Shown in pieces: positions 39,381 to 49,518 of a stretch of 64,000 bases of DNA. The stretch lies in contig JALBVF010000002.1 of NCBI GenBank assembly GCA_025050535.1, positions 210,001 to 274,000 of the forward strand, written 5' to 3'. The translations under genes were made by a program, and so were the position numbers. The first letter of the stretch is position 1. Every line of letters begins with the position of its first letter. The notes below the pieces were generated by a model, which worked only from the letters and a program-made list of their open reading frames with translations, was not told where the DNA came from and made no database searches. This DNA comes from Candidatus Protistibacter heckmannii (lineage in GTDB: Bacteria; Pseudomonadota; Gammaproteobacteria; Burkholderiales; Burkholderiaceae).

Positions 39381-40025
39381 TCAGCGTTGTTCAGATCGTG
39401 TGTCGAGCCGGCCGATGCGCTTTTCCAGGCGCGCCAGACCGTCGCGCAGCGCGGCCACGCGCACCGCGAATGCGTCCTGCTCGGGCCGCGCCACCAGGGT
39501 GGGCTGCTCGTGCACGAGATATTCGCTTAGGTTGCCAGCGAGCCGGTGGCCGGCCTCTTCCATCGCGCCGCGCAGTTCGCCCGCGGCCTTGACCAGGCTG
39601 TGCGCGACCGCGCCGCCGGTGAGCTTGGCGATGTCTTCCTCGGCCTCCCAGGACAACTGCTGGCCGAGCTGGGCGATCACGTTGGCGAATTCGGCGTCGC
39701 CGGAGATGTGGACATGGCGCATCGCCGCCTCCTTGCCGCCGGAGATCCAGGCACCCAGCGCCTGGGGCAGCACGGTCAGCGTGACCTCGGGCTCGGCGCG
39801 CGCGGTTTCCGCCTGGGATTCGGCGAGCGCCTCGGCGGCGGTGGCGTCCATGCCCGGCGGCTGGCTGCCCGCGACCAGGCCCTCTTCCGTGACGCTCAGC
39901 GTGAAGCCCAGCACAGACAGTTCGAAACGCGCACTGCGTCCGGCGAACTTGCGCAGGCGCTCCCGCGCCCAGGGCTCCTGCCCTAGCAAGTGGTTCAGCG
40001 CGGCGGCGATCACGGGTTCAAACAT
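39381..40025 (-). CDS. ubiJ: UbiJ, SCP2-domain ubiquinone biosynthesis factor
   Basis: 214 residues from the ATG at 40025 (MFEPVIAAALNHLLGQEPWA); a TTG 15 bp upstream is less likely. The SCP2-like lipid-binding part is followed by MRHVHISGDAEFANVIAQLG and a C-terminal helix with ALRDGLARLEKRIGRL, typical of UbiJ (YigP). With UbiK it forms an accessory factor of the soluble ubiquinone-synthesis complex. It lies 6 bp before ubiB. Intact. Confidence 0.87.
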   Translation of the reverse strand: MFEPVIAAALNHLLGQEPWARERLRKFAGRSARFELSVLGFTLSVTEEGLVAGSQPPGMDATAAEALAESQAETARAEPEVTLTVLPQALGAWISGGKEAAMRHVHISGDAEFANVIAQLGQQLSWEAEEDIAKLTGGAVAHSLVKAAGELRGAMEEAGHRLAGNLSEYLVHEQPTLVARPEQDAFAVRVAALRDGLARLEKRIGRLDTRSEQR

Positions 40026-40050
40026 CGCGGGTGCGGACAAGGAAACAAAA

Positions 40051-40079
40051 AACCCGCACCAGATCGTCCGGCGCGGGTT
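40051..40079 (-). terminator. Terminator after the Tim44-like gene
   Basis: On the minus strand AACCCGC / GCGGGTT is followed by TTTTTGTTT. It lies between the Tim44-like gene and ubiJ, so readthrough or a separate promoter is needed for ubiJ-ubiB. Confidence 0.65.
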
Positions 40080-40123
40080 CGTATTGTAGCCTCCGCGGTC
40101 GCCCGCGATGCCGAACGGACCAC

Positions 40124-41074
40124 TTACTGGATCTGCTGGATGCCGGCGAGCAGCCAGCCGGTCTTGCCGTCGGCCGGACGCACGAGGTTCCAGACTTCGG
40201 AGAAGGATTCCGCCGGGCCGCCCTGGTTCTCGCGGATCATGCCGCCGAAGAGCACGCTGGCGAGGTATTCCTCGCTGGTCTGCTCGATGCCGAGCAGACC
40301 AGCGTCCAGGGTCACCACCTCGGTCTTGTCGCGGCCGACGCGGTTGCTGACCTGGGTACGGATCTCGGTGAACATCTCGGGCGTGGTCAGGTCACGCAGG
40401 TCGTCGAGATTGCCGGCGTCCCAGTCGCCCTGCAGGCGCACGAAGTTGCTCTTGGCGTTGCGCAGGAAGGTCTCGGTGTCGAAGCCCTGCGGAATGTCCC
40501 AGTTCTCCATGCACTGCAGCGCCGCGGGAGCGGCCGCCACGGCGGGCGTGTAGCTCTGCATCTCATAGGGCTGGTGTCGCGCGGGGATCGACTGCAGCAG
40601 CGGCTGGCCGGCCTGCGCCTGCGGACCGCCGGCATAGGCCGAGGTCTGGCTGGCGGCCATGCGGTGGAAGAGCCAGCCGCCGATGGCCAGCGCGGCCAGC
40701 AGCATCAAGAAGCTGCCCATGCCGGCGCCGCCGAACAGGTCGCCGCCGAAGTGCGAGAAGAGATAGCCGAGGCCCATGCCGGCCGCAAGGCCGCCGAGCA
40801 TGCTGCCGATGCTGCCCCAGCGGCTGGGCTGCTGGGCGGGCGCCCGCGCGGGCGCGGCGGCGGGAGCCTGCTTGGGGGTGGCGGAGGGCGAAGCCGGCGC
40901 GGCCTGCTGCGGCGTCGCGGAACGGCTGACGTTGGACGACTGGCGGCCGCTGCTCGAACCGCCACCCAGACGCTTGGCGTCGGCGGCGCCCGCCGCGAGG
41001 ACCAACGCCAGGGCCAGCGCGCCGCTCAGGGCGCGCGCGGAGATGCGGGTTGCGGATGCACAGGTGAACAACAT
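40124..41074 (-). CDS. Tim44-like domain protein
   Basis: 316 residues from the ATG at 41074, preceded by GGGAG at good spacing; earlier starts at 41086 or 41098 are rejected. A signal sequence or anchor (about 1-30, ALALALVLAAGAADA) leads to a Pro/Ala-rich segment, then a Gly-rich double hydrophobic stretch (GSFLMLLAALAIGGWLFHRM). The C-terminal Tim44-like domain contains NWDIPQGFDTETFLRNAKSN and DKTEVVTLDAGLLGIEQTSE. This family sits between ubiE and ubiJ in related genomes; its role is unknown. Intact. Confidence 0.85.
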   Translation of the reverse strand: MLFTCASATRISARALSGALALALVLAAGAADAKRLGGGSSSGRQSSNVSRSATPQQAAPASPSATPKQAPAAAPARAPAQQPSRWGSIGSMLGGLAAGMGLGYLFSHFGGDLFGGAGMGSFLMLLAALAIGGWLFHRMAASQTSAYAGGPQAQAGQPLLQSIPARHQPYEMQSYTPAVAAAPAALQCMENWDIPQGFDTETFLRNAKSNFVRLQGDWDAGNLDDLRDLTTPEMFTEIRTQVSNRVGRDKTEVVTLDAGLLGIEQTSEEYLASVLFGGMIRENQGGPAESFSEVWNLVRPADGKTGWLLAGIQQIQ

Positions 41075-41168
41075 GGTGACTCCCATTCGATGATCCAATC
41101 CAATTGGCCGGCGATGCCTTGAACGCGTCGAATTCGACGAGCCGGGCGACTAGCTTACCGCAAGCCGT

Positions 41169-41900
41169 TCAGTATTTGTAGCCGGTGTGCAGGGCGACCA
41201 CGCCCGCGCTCAAGTTATGCACTTCGACCTTGTCGAAACCGGCCTGTTCCATCATCGCCGCCAGGGTCGCCTGGTCGGGATGCATGCGGATGGACTCCGC
41301 CAGATAGCGGTAGCTCTCGGCATCGCCCGCGACCTTCTCGCCAAGCCAGGGCAGGACCTTGAAGGAATAGACGTCGTAGGCCTTCTGCAGCGGCTCCCAG
41401 ACCTTGGAGAACTCCAGCGCCATGAGCTTGCCGCCGGGCTTGAGCACGCGGTGCATCTCGGCGAGCGCGGCATCCTTGTGCGTCATGTTGCGCAGGCCGA
41501 ATGCGACAGTCACAAGATCGAAATGATTGTTCGGGAAGGGCAGGTGCTCCGCGTCGCACTGCGCGGTCGGGATCATCAGGCCGGCGTCGAGCAGGCGGTC
41601 GCGGCCCACCGCGAGCATGGCCGGGTTGATGTCGGTGAGCCAGACCTCGCTGTCCTTGCCCGCCTGCTTGGCGAAGGCGCGCGCCAGGTCGCCGGTGCCG
41701 CCGGCCACGTCGAGCAAGCGATGACCCGGGCACACGTTGGCGCGGGCGATGGTGAAAGCCTTCCAGACGCGGTGCAGGCCTGCCGACATCAGGTCGTTCA
41801 TGACGTCGTACTTGGCGGCCACGGAGCCGAAGACGCCCGCGACCTTGCGGGCCTTTTCCGATTCCTCGACCTGGGTGAAGCCGAAATGGGTTTTGCTCAT
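41169..41900 (-). CDS. ubiE: UbiE, demethylmenaquinone/ubiquinone C-methyltransferase
   Basis: 243 residues from the ATG at 41900, overlapping the DUF971 stop as ATGA. SAM-binding motif [17 protein letters not shown], then [39 protein letters not shown] and the ending [14 protein letters not shown] are standard UbiE. It methylates the quinone ring carbon using S-adenosylmethionine. Intact. Confidence 0.96.
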   Translation of the reverse strand: MSKTHFGFTQVEESEKARKVAGVFGSVAAKYDVMNDLMSAGLHRVWKAFTIARANVCPGHRLLDVAGGTGDLARAFAKQAGKDSEVWLTDINPAMLAVGRDRLLDAGLMIPTAQCDAEHLPFPNNHFDLVTVAFGLRNMTHKDAALAEMHRVLKPGGKLMALEFSKVWEPLQKAYDVYSFKVLPWLGEKVAGDAESYRYLAESIRMHPDQATLAAMMEQAGFDKVEVHNLSAGVVALHTGYKY

Positions 41901-42292
41901 GTCAGAGATGGTGGCGGCGCGGCGGCCATGGGCGTGTCGCGGTCGATGCCCGCGGCCTCGAGCATGGCCAGGTAGTCCTGCCACATGGCCTCCTGCCGGG
42001 TCGCCAGTTCGTAAAGATAGGGCCAAGTATAGATGCCGCTGTCGTTGCCGTCGGAAAACGTCGGCTGCACCGCATATTGGCCGACCGGCTCGAGCGCGGT
42101 GATGCCCCCCTCGCGCTTGCCGTGCTGCAGGGTTTCCTGGCCCGGCCCGTGGCCGCACACTTCCGCCGAGGGCGAATAGACGCGCAGGAATTCAAAGGGC
42201 AGGCGGTAGACCTCGCCGTCGCCGTAGTCGAGTTCTAACACCCGCGACTTGCCATGCAGGACGATGCCCCTGGGAATGGGAGTCTTGTTCAA
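41897..42292 (-). CDS. DUF971 (gamma-butyrobetaine hydroxylase-like N-terminal) protein
   Basis: 131 residues starting at a TTG that overlaps the HIT gene stop (TTGA). [20 protein letters not shown] and [20 protein letters not shown] identify DUF971, a small domain related to the N-terminus of gamma-butyrobetaine dioxygenase and linked to Fe-S biology. Paired with ubiE in most betaproteobacteria. Intact. Confidence 0.85.
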   Translation of the reverse strand: MNKTPIPRGIVLHGKSRVLELDYGDGEVYRLPFEFLRVYSPSAEVCGHGPGQETLQHGKREGGITALEPVGQYAVQPTFSDGNDSGIYTWPYLYELATRQEAMWQDYLAMLEAAGIDRDTPMAAAPPPSLT

Positions 42293-42771
42293 GGAAAAGC
42301 CTTTCCAAGCCGGTCGTCGATGGACGCGCGCATCAGCAGCAGCTCACCGCGCACGCGCGAAACATGGTCCACGTCCGCCTCGCGCCGCTCCTTTCCCCAG
42401 ATGGGGTCGGGGAAATGCGTGTCCCAGTTCCAGCGCGGGATGATGTGCCAATGCAGATGCGGCACCTGGTTGCCGAAGCTGGCGACGTTGATCTTGTCCG
42501 GGTTGAGCGTGTCGCGTATCGCCTGCTCGACGATCAGCATCACTGTGAACATGTCCTGGCGGTCGCGCTCGTCGAGGTCGGTCATCTCCTTGACGTGCAT
42601 GTTCCAGATGATGCGGCAATAGCCGGGAAAGGCCGAGTCGTCGACCTGGATCACGCGCATCCTCTCGCTGCGCCAGATCATGGCGCCGCCATCGCTCATG
42701 CATATCGGGCACTTGATCGCGTTGGCCATCACATTGGCCATCGTATTGACCGGCGCACCTGTCTCCATCAT
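42289..42771 (-). CDS. HIT-family protein
   Basis: 160 residues. The histidine triad is HLHWHIIPRWNWD near residue 115, preceded by GYCRIIWNMHVKEMTDLDER. An N-terminal CPICMSDGG pair could bind zinc. Members hydrolyse nucleotide conjugates; the exact substrate is unknown. First gene of the run HIT-DUF971-ubiE with overlapping stops and starts. Intact. Confidence 0.88.
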   Translation of the reverse strand: MMETGAPVNTMANVMANAIKCPICMSDGGAMIWRSERMRVIQVDDSAFPGYCRIIWNMHVKEMTDLDERDRQDMFTVMLIVEQAIRDTLNPDKINVASFGNQVPHLHWHIIPRWNWDTHFPDPIWGKERREADVDHVSRVRGELLLMRASIDDRLGKAFP

Positions 42772-42789
42772 CCGTCTCCTCTTATTGTT

Positions 42790-45700
42790 TTAGACGAGGA
42801 CCCGCTCAATACCTCCCTGATTGGCCTTCGCCACATATTGCGGCAGCCAGTCGGGCCCCAGCAGATGGCGGGCCATTTCCACGACGATGTAATCCGCTTC
42901 GGTGCCGGAGTCCTCGTTGTAACGGGATAGCCCCTGCAGGCAGGACGGGCAGCTGGTGAGAATCTTGACCTCGCCGGCGAATTCCTTGCCGGCGGCGGGC
43001 GCGTTGCGCAGCTTGGCCGCGCCCTTGCGCATTTTTTCTTCCTTGCGGAAGCGAACCTGGGTGGAGACGTCGGGCCGGGTAACGGCCAGCGTGCCGGATT
43101 CGCCGCAGCAGCGGTCGTTCTTGGCGATGGTCGTGCCGTCGTCGGTACTCACCAGCTGGTTGACGAGCTTGACCGGGTCCATGGTTTTGATCGGCGTGTG
43201 GCAGGGGTCGTGATACATGTAGCGCACGCCCTGCACGCCATCGAGCCTGACGCCCTTCTCCAGCAGGTATTCGTGGATATCGACGATACGGCAGCCCGGG
43301 AAAATCTTCTCGAATTCATAGCCGGCGAGCTGGTCGTAGCAGGTGCCGCAGGAGACCACCACCGTCTTGATGTCGAGATAGTTCAGCGTGTTCGCCATGC
43401 GGTGGAAGAGCACGCGGTTGTCGGTGACGATCTTCTCGGCCTTGTCGAAGTCGCCGGTGCCGCGCTGCGGATAGCCGCAGCACAGATAGCCAGGCGGCAG
43501 CACGGTCTGCACGCCGGCATGCCAGAGCATGGCCTGCGTGGCGAGGCCCACCTGGCTAAACAGGCGCTCGGAGCCGCAGCCCGGGAAGTAGAACACCGCC
43601 TCGGTCTCGGCCGTGGTGGTCTTGGGGTCGCGGATGATCGGGACGATCTTGTCGTCCTCGATGTCGAGCAGCGCCCGCGCCGTCTTCTTGGGCAGGTTGC
43701 CCGGCATCTTCTTGTTGACGAAGTGGATCACCTGCTCCTTGACCGGCGCGCGGCCCAGGGTCGCGGGCGGCTTGGCAGTCTGCTTGCGGGCAAGCTTCTT
43801 GAGCACTTCGTTGGCCATGCGCTGGGCGCGATAGCCCACGCCGATCATCGCCTTGCGGGTCAGGTTGATCGTCTCGGGGCTGGTGGCGTTCAGGAAGAAC
43901 ATCGCCGCCGCCGTGCCGGGGTTGAATTTCTTCTGCCCCATCTTGCGCAGAAGATTGCGCATGTTCATGGAGACGTCGCCGAAGTCGATGTCCACCGGGC
44001 AGGGCGTCACGCACTTGTGGCAGACCGTGCAGTGGTCGGCCACGTCGGCGAATTCTTCCCAATGCTTGACGGACACGCCACGCCGGGTCTGCTCCTCGTA
44101 GAGGAAGGCCTCGACCAACAGGGAGGTCGCCAGGATCTTGTTGCGTGGGCTGTAGAGCAGGTTGGCGCGCGGCACGTGGGTGGCGCACACCGGCTTGCAC
44201 TTGCCGCAGCGCAGGCAGTCCTTGACGCTGGAGGTGATCGCGCCGATGTCGCTCTGCTGCATGATCAGGGATTCGTGTCCCATCAGGCCAAAGCTCGGCG
44301 TGTAGGCGTTGCGCAGGTCGGCGGGCATCTGCGGATCGCGGATCAGCTTGCCGCGGTTGAAGCGGCCCTGCGGATCGACGCGGCGCTTGTAGTCGGCGAA
44401 ATCGCGCAGTTCGTCGTCGCTGAGGAATTCCAGCTTGGTGATGCCGATACCGTGCTCGCCGGAGATCACGCCGTCGAGGCTGCGCGCCAGATCCATGATG
44501 CGGGCCACGGACTTGTGCGCGTCCTGCAGCATCTCGTAATCGTCGGAATTGACCGGAATGTTGGTGTGCACGTTGCCGTCGCCGGCGTGCATGTGCAGCG
44601 CTACGAAGACGCGGCCGCGCAGCACCTTCTTGTGGATCGCCTGGCATTCCACGAGGATTGGCTCGAAAGCCTGACCGGAGAAGATATTGCGCAGCTCGGC
44701 GCGGATCTCGGTCTTCCAGGACACGCGGATGGAGCGGTCCTGCAGCCTGAGGAACAGATCGCATTGGTCGATGCCCTTGAGCAGCGCGGCCCAGCGCTCC
44801 TTGACCTCGGCCAGCAGCGCCTGCGCCTGATGCACGCGGTCCTCGAGCAGCTCGGCGCGCGGAATCTCGCCGTCGTCGTCGCTCTTGCCCAGCGGCAGGT
44901 TGCCGCGCGCGAAGAAGTCCTCCAGCGCACGCACGAGCTTGAGCTTGTTCTGCAGGGACAGCTCGATATTGATGCGCTCGATGCCCTCGGTGTATTCGCC
45001 CATGCGCGGCAGCGGGATCACCACGTCTTCATTGATCTTGAAGGCGTTGGTGTGGCTGGCGATGGCCGCGGTGCGGGAGCGGTCGAGCCAGAATTTCTTG
45101 CGCGCCTCGGGGCTCACCGCCACGAAGCCTTCGCCGGCGCGGCCGTTGGCCAGACGCACGACTTCGGAGGCCGCCGTGGCGACCGCGTTCTCGTCGTCGC
45201 CGACGATGTCGCCGAACAGCGCCATCTTCGGGAAGTCGTTGCGCTTGGACTTGGGTGAGTAGCCCACTGCGCGCAGATAGCGCTCGTCCAGATGCTCGAG
45301 GCCGGCGAGGGTCACCGGGGACGGCCCCGTCTGGCCCGGCTGCAGGCCGGCCTTGGTCAGGCCGTCGAGATAGTTCTTGATCTCCACGATGCTGGGCACG
45401 GCCTCGTGCGCCTGGCCGAAGAACTCCAGGCAGACGGTGCGCACGTGCTTGGGCATGCGGTGCAGGATCCAGCGCGCGCTGGTGATCAGGCCGTCGCAGC
45501 CTTCCTTCTGCACGCCGGGCAGGCCGGCGAGGAATTTGTCGGTGACGTCCTTACCCAGGCCTTCCTTGCGGAAGCGCCGGCCCTCGATGACGAGGTTTTC
45601 GCTGCGGATCGGCTTGGCGGCGGGCGGGAAGCGGCCGTCGAACCAGTCGAGGCGGAATTCGGCGACCGGCGCGTCGTGGATCTTACCCAGGTTGTGGTCT

Positions 45701-46725
45701 AGGCGCGTGACTTCCAGCCAGTTGCCTTCCGGATCGACCATGCGCCACCAGACGAGGTTGTCCAGGGCCGTGCCCCAGAGCACTGCTTTCTTGCCGCCGG
45801 CGTTCATCGCCACGTTGCCGCCGATGCAGCTCGCCTCGGCGGAGGTCGGGTCCACCGCGAACACCAGACCGGCGCGGTCAGCCGCGTCGGAAACGCGCTT
45901 GGTGACGACGCCCGCGCCAGTCCAGATGGTGGGCACCTTGTGCGCCACGCCGGGCAGTTCGGTCTGCTCGACCTCGCTCATCTGTTCGAGCTTCTCGGTG
46001 TTGATCACCGCGGAGAAGGGCGTGAGTGGCACGGCGCCGCCGGTGTAGCCGGTGCCGCCTCCGCGCGGGATGATGGTCAGCCCTAGGTCGAAGCAGCCCT
46101 TCACCAGGCCGGCGATCTCCGCCTCGGAGTCGGGCGTGAACACGACGAAGGGATATTCCACGCGCCAGTCGGTCGCGTCGGTGACGTGGGACAAGCGGGA
46201 CAGGCCGTCGAACTTGATGTTGTCGCGTTCCGTGTAGTGGCCCAGCGTCTTGAGGGCGCGGCGGCGCAAGTCCTGCGCTTGGGTCAGGTCGTTGTCGAAG
46301 GCGGCGACCGCGGCGCGTGCCAGCTCGAGCAGGCGGCCGACCTTGGCGGCGCGGCCCCGCGCGGGGGCGTCCACGGCGGCGCCGGAGACGTCGGCGGCGC
46401 GGCGCTTCTCGACATCGGCCAGGCGGTGGTTGAGCGCCTGGATCAGCAGCTTGCGGCGGCCCGGGTTGTCGAACAGGTCATCCTGCAGATAGGGATTGCG
46501 GCGCACGACCCAGATGTCGCCCAGCACCTCGTAGAGCATGCGGGCGGAACGGCCGGTGCGGCGCTCGGCGCGCAGCTCGTCCAGGGTCTCCCAGGCTTCG
46601 GGGCCGAGCAGGCGCAGCACGATTTCCAGGTCCGAGAACGAGGTGTAGTTATAGGGAATCTCGCGCAGACGGGCTTCCTGGCCGCTTGCGGCCAGCTTGA
46701 CATCGATAGAGAGAGGTGCATTCAT
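42790..46725 (-). CDS. Very large FAD-linked oxidase/Fe-S dehydrogenase (DUF3683 type)
   Basis: 1311 residues from the ATG at 46725 ([16 protein letters not shown]). An N-terminal DUF3683 region is followed by a PCMH-type FAD domain ([39 protein letters not shown]) and a D-lactate-dehydrogenase-like C-domain ([33 protein letters not shown]). Two 4Fe-4S motifs ([23 protein letters not shown]) come next, then CCG-type heterodisulfide-reductase-like domains ([34 protein letters not shown]). It probably oxidises a 2-hydroxy acid and passes electrons to the quinone pool; the substrate is unknown. IS copy E ends 25 bp before the start codon. Confidence 0.9.
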   Translation of the reverse strand: MNAPLSIDVKLAASGQEARLREIPYNYTSFSDLEIVLRLLGPEAWETLDELRAERRTGRSARMLYEVLGDIWVVRRNPYLQDDLFDNPGRRKLLIQALNHRLADVEKRRAADVSGAAVDAPARGRAAKVGRLLELARAAVAAFDNDLTQAQDLRRRALKTLGHYTERDNIKFDGLSRLSHVTDATDWRVEYPFVVFTPDSEAEIAGLVKGCFDLGLTIIPRGGGTGYTGGAVPLTPFSAVINTEKLEQMSEVEQTELPGVAHKVPTIWTGAGVVTKRVSDAADRAGLVFAVDPTSAEASCIGGNVAMNAGGKKAVLWGTALDNLVWWRMVDPEGNWLEVTRLDHNLGKIHDAPVAEFRLDWFDGRFPPAAKPIRSENLVIEGRRFRKEGLGKDVTDKFLAGLPGVQKEGCDGLITSARWILHRMPKHVRTVCLEFFGQAHEAVPSIVEIKNYLDGLTKAGLQPGQTGPSPVTLAGLEHLDERYLRAVGYSPKSKRNDFPKMALFGDIVGDDENAVATAASEVVRLANGRAGEGFVAVSPEARKKFWLDRSRTAAIASHTNAFKINEDVVIPLPRMGEYTEGIERINIELSLQNKLKLVRALEDFFARGNLPLGKSDDDGEIPRAELLEDRVHQAQALLAEVKERWAALLKGIDQCDLFLRLQDRSIRVSWKTEIRAELRNIFSGQAFEPILVECQAIHKKVLRGRVFVALHMHAGDGNVHTNIPVNSDDYEMLQDAHKSVARIMDLARSLDGVISGEHGIGITKLEFLSDDELRDFADYKRRVDPQGRFNRGKLIRDPQMPADLRNAYTPSFGLMGHESLIMQQSDIGAITSSVKDCLRCGKCKPVCATHVPRANLLYSPRNKILATSLLVEAFLYEEQTRRGVSVKHWEEFADVADHCTVCHKCVTPCPVDIDFGDVSMNMRNLLRKMGQKKFNPGTAAAMFFLNATSPETINLTRKAMIGVGYRAQRMANEVLKKLARKQTAKPPATLGRAPVKEQVIHFVNKKMPGNLPKKTARALLDIEDDKIVPIIRDPKTTTAETEAVFYFPGCGSERLFSQVGLATQAMLWHAGVQTVLPPGYLCCGYPQRGTGDFDKAEKIVTDNRVLFHRMANTLNYLDIKTVVVSCGTCYDQLAGYEFEKIFPGCRIVDIHEYLLEKGVRLDGVQGVRYMYHDPCHTPIKTMDPVKLVNQLVSTDDGTTIAKNDRCCGESGTLAVTRPDVSTQVRFRKEEKMRKGAAKLRNAPAAGKEFAGEVKILTSCPSCLQGLSRYNEDSGTEADYIVVEMARHLLGPDWLPQYVAKANQGGIERVLV

Positions 46726-46750
46726 CCGGGATGATCCGCTTTCACAACTA

Positions 46751-47256
46751 TTGATCCGGCAGGAAGAAGTTTTCATGCGGCGTATTTTGCGTGGGGATCC
46801 TGGAAGTAGGATTTCACGCGTTCGAGATGGGTTTCGATGAACGCCATGTGGTTCTTTGCTGCGGCGTGTAATTTGGCCTTTGTTCTGACGGGGACTCGTG
46901 TGCTGATGGCATGTTTCAGGTCGGCGTTGAGTCGCTCATCCAGATTGAGCTCCGGGCTGTAGCTTGGCAGGTAAAAGACTTCGATGTCGGCTTGATGCTA
47001 GGCAAACCATGCCTTGACCGGCTTGCAGTGATGCACGCCGAGGTTGTCGAGGATCAGGAACACTTTCTTGCCCGCGCGCTTGATCGGCTTTTTCGGCGTG
47101 AAACCCCATGACTCCGTATACCTTCCGATGCAACCTCACGACCTGCTTTCGCCTCTCGTGCAGTTGCTCCAGTTTCTGGTATTGAGCGTCTTCTTTTTTT
47201 ATGCCAATTCGATGCCAGAAATGATAATAAGTTCAATCTTTATATTGCCGCTTCAA
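46751..47256 (-). mobile_element. IS630-family element, copy E (two internal deletions)
   Basis: 506 bp with normal ends and TA flanks (46749-46750, 47257-47258). It carries the shared 296-bp deletion and a second one of about 320 bp that joins two copies of GCGCGCTTG, as if by recombination between these 9-bp repeats. It keeps the TAG variant GATGCTAGGCAAACC that otherwise occurs only in copy F. Confidence 0.92.
46773..47213 (-). pseudogene. IS630 transposase, copy E, remnant
   Basis: Only fragments remain: KVFLILDNLGVHHCK, the amber after [19 protein letters not shown] and the C-terminus DPHAKYAA. Extra A bases disturb the N-terminal frame. No product is expected. Confidence 0.88.
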
Positions 47257-47385
47257 TAAGGCTGCCAAAAATGAGATGCCAATTGTACGTCAGCGTTAAT
47301 TTTCCGGCTTAGGTCCGCTCATTGGCCAGATCGGCATCAAGAGTTTGTACGGCGGGGCCCCGATGGGGAAATCCAGAACGGTCGT

Positions 47386-47934
47386 TCAGCGCCAGAGCGA
47401 GGACAGCGCATCCCTGGCGTTTTGCCAGAACGCATCCGGCACCCAGAGCAGGAAGGCGGTGAGGACGGCGTAGCGCAGGAGCTTGCCGATCGCCATATAG
47501 ACCAGGCAGGGCCGCCAGTGCAGCCGCAGCCAGCCGGCCAGCACGCACAGCGGGTCGCCCAGGCCCGGCAGCCAAGACAGCAGCAGCACGGGCGGGCCGA
47601 CGCGGCGGAACCAGCCGGTGAAACGCGCGGTGTGACGGTGGCGGAAGCGGCGCTGGGCCGCGCGGCGCTCGCCCTGCGTGCGCAGGCGCACCATGGCGAC
47701 CTTGGCGGCGTGGCCGATCCACCAGTCGATCATGCCGCCGATGGTGTTGCCGGCGGTGGCCACCAGGACCAGCGGCCAGAACATGTCGGGATGGAGCTTG
47801 ACGTAGGCGAAGACCGCCGGCTCCGAACCCAGGGGCAGCAGCGTGGCGGAAATCAGGCTGACGAGGAAGACGGCCGGCAGCCCGACCCGCGGAAGCGAGA
47901 GCGCGCCGAGCAGCCAGTCGAAAACGGATTCCAT
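47386..47934 (-). CDS. YqaA-family membrane protein (DedA-related)
   Basis: 182 residues from the ATG at 47934. SVFDWLLGALSLPRVGLPAV, ATLLPLGSEPAVFAYVKLHP, VATAGNTIGGMIDWWIGHAA and LLSWLPGLGDPLCVLAGWLR match the YqaA subgroup of SNARE-associated/VTT membrane proteins, with four to five membrane segments. These proteins are thought to be lipid scramblases or transporters (family knowledge; not shown for YqaA). Divergent from ilvA with 63 bp between. Intact. Confidence 0.85.
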   Translation of the reverse strand: MESVFDWLLGALSLPRVGLPAVFLVSLISATLLPLGSEPAVFAYVKLHPDMFWPLVLVATAGNTIGGMIDWWIGHAAKVAMVRLRTQGERRAAQRRFRHRHTARFTGWFRRVGPPVLLLSWLPGLGDPLCVLAGWLRLHWRPCLVYMAIGKLLRYAVLTAFLLWVPDAFWQNARDALSSLWR

Positions 47935-47997
47935 GGGGAACGATTCTACCCGCATGGTACCCTTAGACCCGCTCCAGCCTTTCCCCAGCAGTCCCCC

Positions 47998-49518
47998 ATG
48001 CCCGTCGACTATCTAAAAAAAATACTCAACGCGCGCGTCTACGACGTTGCGCGCGAAACCACGCTGCAGGAAGCGGGCGCTCTTTCGGAGCGAACCGGAA
48101 ACCGTGTCCTACTCAAGCGCGAGGACGAACAGCCGGTCTTCTCCTTCAAGCTGCGCGGCGCCTACAACAAGATGGTCAACCTCTCCGCCGCCGAGCTCAA
48201 GCGCGGCGTGATCGCAGCCTCCGCCGGAAACCATGCCCAGGGCGTGGCGCTGTCGGCCTCGCGCATGCGCTGCAAGGCGGTCATCGTCATGCCGGTCACC
48301 ACGCCCACGGTGAAGGTCGACGCGGTGGCGAAATACGGCGGCGAATGGGGGCAGATCGTGCTGGTAGGCGACTCCTACAGCGACGCCTACCAGCACGCGA
48401 TCGAACTCGAAAAAAAGAAGGGCCTGACCTTCGTCCATCCCTTCGACGATCCGGACGTGATCGCCGGCCAGGGCACCGTGGCGATGGAAATCCTCCATCA
48501 GCACCAAGGCCCCATTGAAGCGGTCTTCGTCGCCATCGGCGGCGGCGGCCTGATCTCCGGCATCGCCAGCTACATCAAGGCGGTGCGGCCCGAGATCAAG
48601 GTTATCGGCGTGCAGACCGTCGACTCCGACGCGATGAAGCGATCGCTCGACGCCGGCAAGCGCGTGGAGCTCAAGGACGTGGGCCTGTTCTCCGACGGAA
48701 CGGCGGTCAAGCTGGTGGGCAAGGAAACCTTCCGCCTGTGCCGCGAGCTGGTCGACGACATCGTGCTCGTGGGCACCGACGAACTCTGCGCCGCCATCAA
48801 GGACGTCTTCGAGGGCACCCGCGGCATCGTTGAACCGGCCGGCGCGCTGGCCATCGCCGGCCTGAAGGCCTACGCCCGCCGCGAGAAGCTGCGCAACAAG
48901 ACCCTGGTGGGCATCACCTGCGGCGCCAACATGAACTTCGACCGCCTGCGCTTCGTCGCCGAGCGCGCCGAGGTGGGCGAGCAGCGCGAGGCGCTCTTCG
49001 CCGTCACCATCCCGGAGGCGCGCGGCTCGCTGCTGCACTTCTGCGAGACCGTTGGCGCGCGCAGCGTCACCGAATTCAACTACCGCATCTCCGAGCAGTC
49101 GGCCGCGCACATCTTCGTGGGCATCTCTACCTTGGGCGAAAGCGACAACCGCAAGATCGCCGCCCAGTTCGAGAAGGCCGGCTTCGCTACGCTGGACCTC
49201 ACCCACAACGAACTCGGCAAGATGCACATCCGCCATCTGGTCGGCGGCCGCTCGCCGCTGGCTGCCGACGAGCTGCTCTACCGCTTCGAATTCCCCGAGC
49301 GGCCCGGCGCGCTGATGCGCTTCCTGACCTCGATGCCGCCCAACTGGAACATCTCGCTGTTCCACTACCGCAACCACGGCGCCGACTACGCCCGCATCCT
49401 CGTCGGCCTGCAGGGCCCGAAGAACGAGAAGGGCGCCCTGCGCGCCTTTCTCGACAAGCTCGGCTATCCACATTGGGACGAAACCGGCAACCCCGCCTAC
49501 CGGCTTTTCCTGGCATGA
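47998..49518 (+). CDS. ilvA: Threonine dehydratase, biosynthetic (IlvA)
   Basis: 506 residues from the ATG at 47998. PLP lysine is Lys51 in PVFSFKLRGAYNKM, substrate loop ASAGNHAQGVALSA, phosphate cradle VAIGGGGLISGIASYI. Two ACT-like regulatory domains follow (EVGEQREALFAVTIPEARGS, YRFEFPERPGALMRFLTSMP), the isoleucine-sensitive long form. It makes 2-oxobutanoate for isoleucine. Its stop overlaps the ATG of the queF pseudogene. Intact. Confidence 0.96.
   Translation: MPVDYLKKILNARVYDVARETTLQEAGALSERTGNRVLLKREDEQPVFSFKLRGAYNKMVNLSAAELKRGVIAASAGNHAQGVALSASRMRCKAVIVMPVTTPTVKVDAVAKYGGEWGQIVLVGDSYSDAYQHAIELEKKKGLTFVHPFDDPDVIAGQGTVAMEILHQHQGPIEAVFVAIGGGGLISGIASYIKAVRPEIKVIGVQTVDSDAMKRSLDAGKRVELKDVGLFSDGTAVKLVGKETFRLCRELVDDIVLVGTDELCAAIKDVFEGTRGIVEPAGALAIAGLKAYARREKLRNKTLVGITCGANMNFDRLRFVAERAEVGEQREALFAVTIPEARGSLLHFCETVGARSVTEFNYRISEQSAAHIFVGISTLGESDNRKIAAQFEKAGFATLDLTHNELGKMHIRHLVGGRSPLAADELLYRFEFPERPGALMRFLTSMPPNWNISLFHYRNHGADYARILVGLQGPKNEKGALRAFLDKLGYPHWDETGNPAYRLFLA

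Noticed and set aside
43198-45258. 686-codon plus-strand open frame
   Set aside because: Antisense shadow of the 1311-residue FAD/Fe-S protein; no start signals or motifs.
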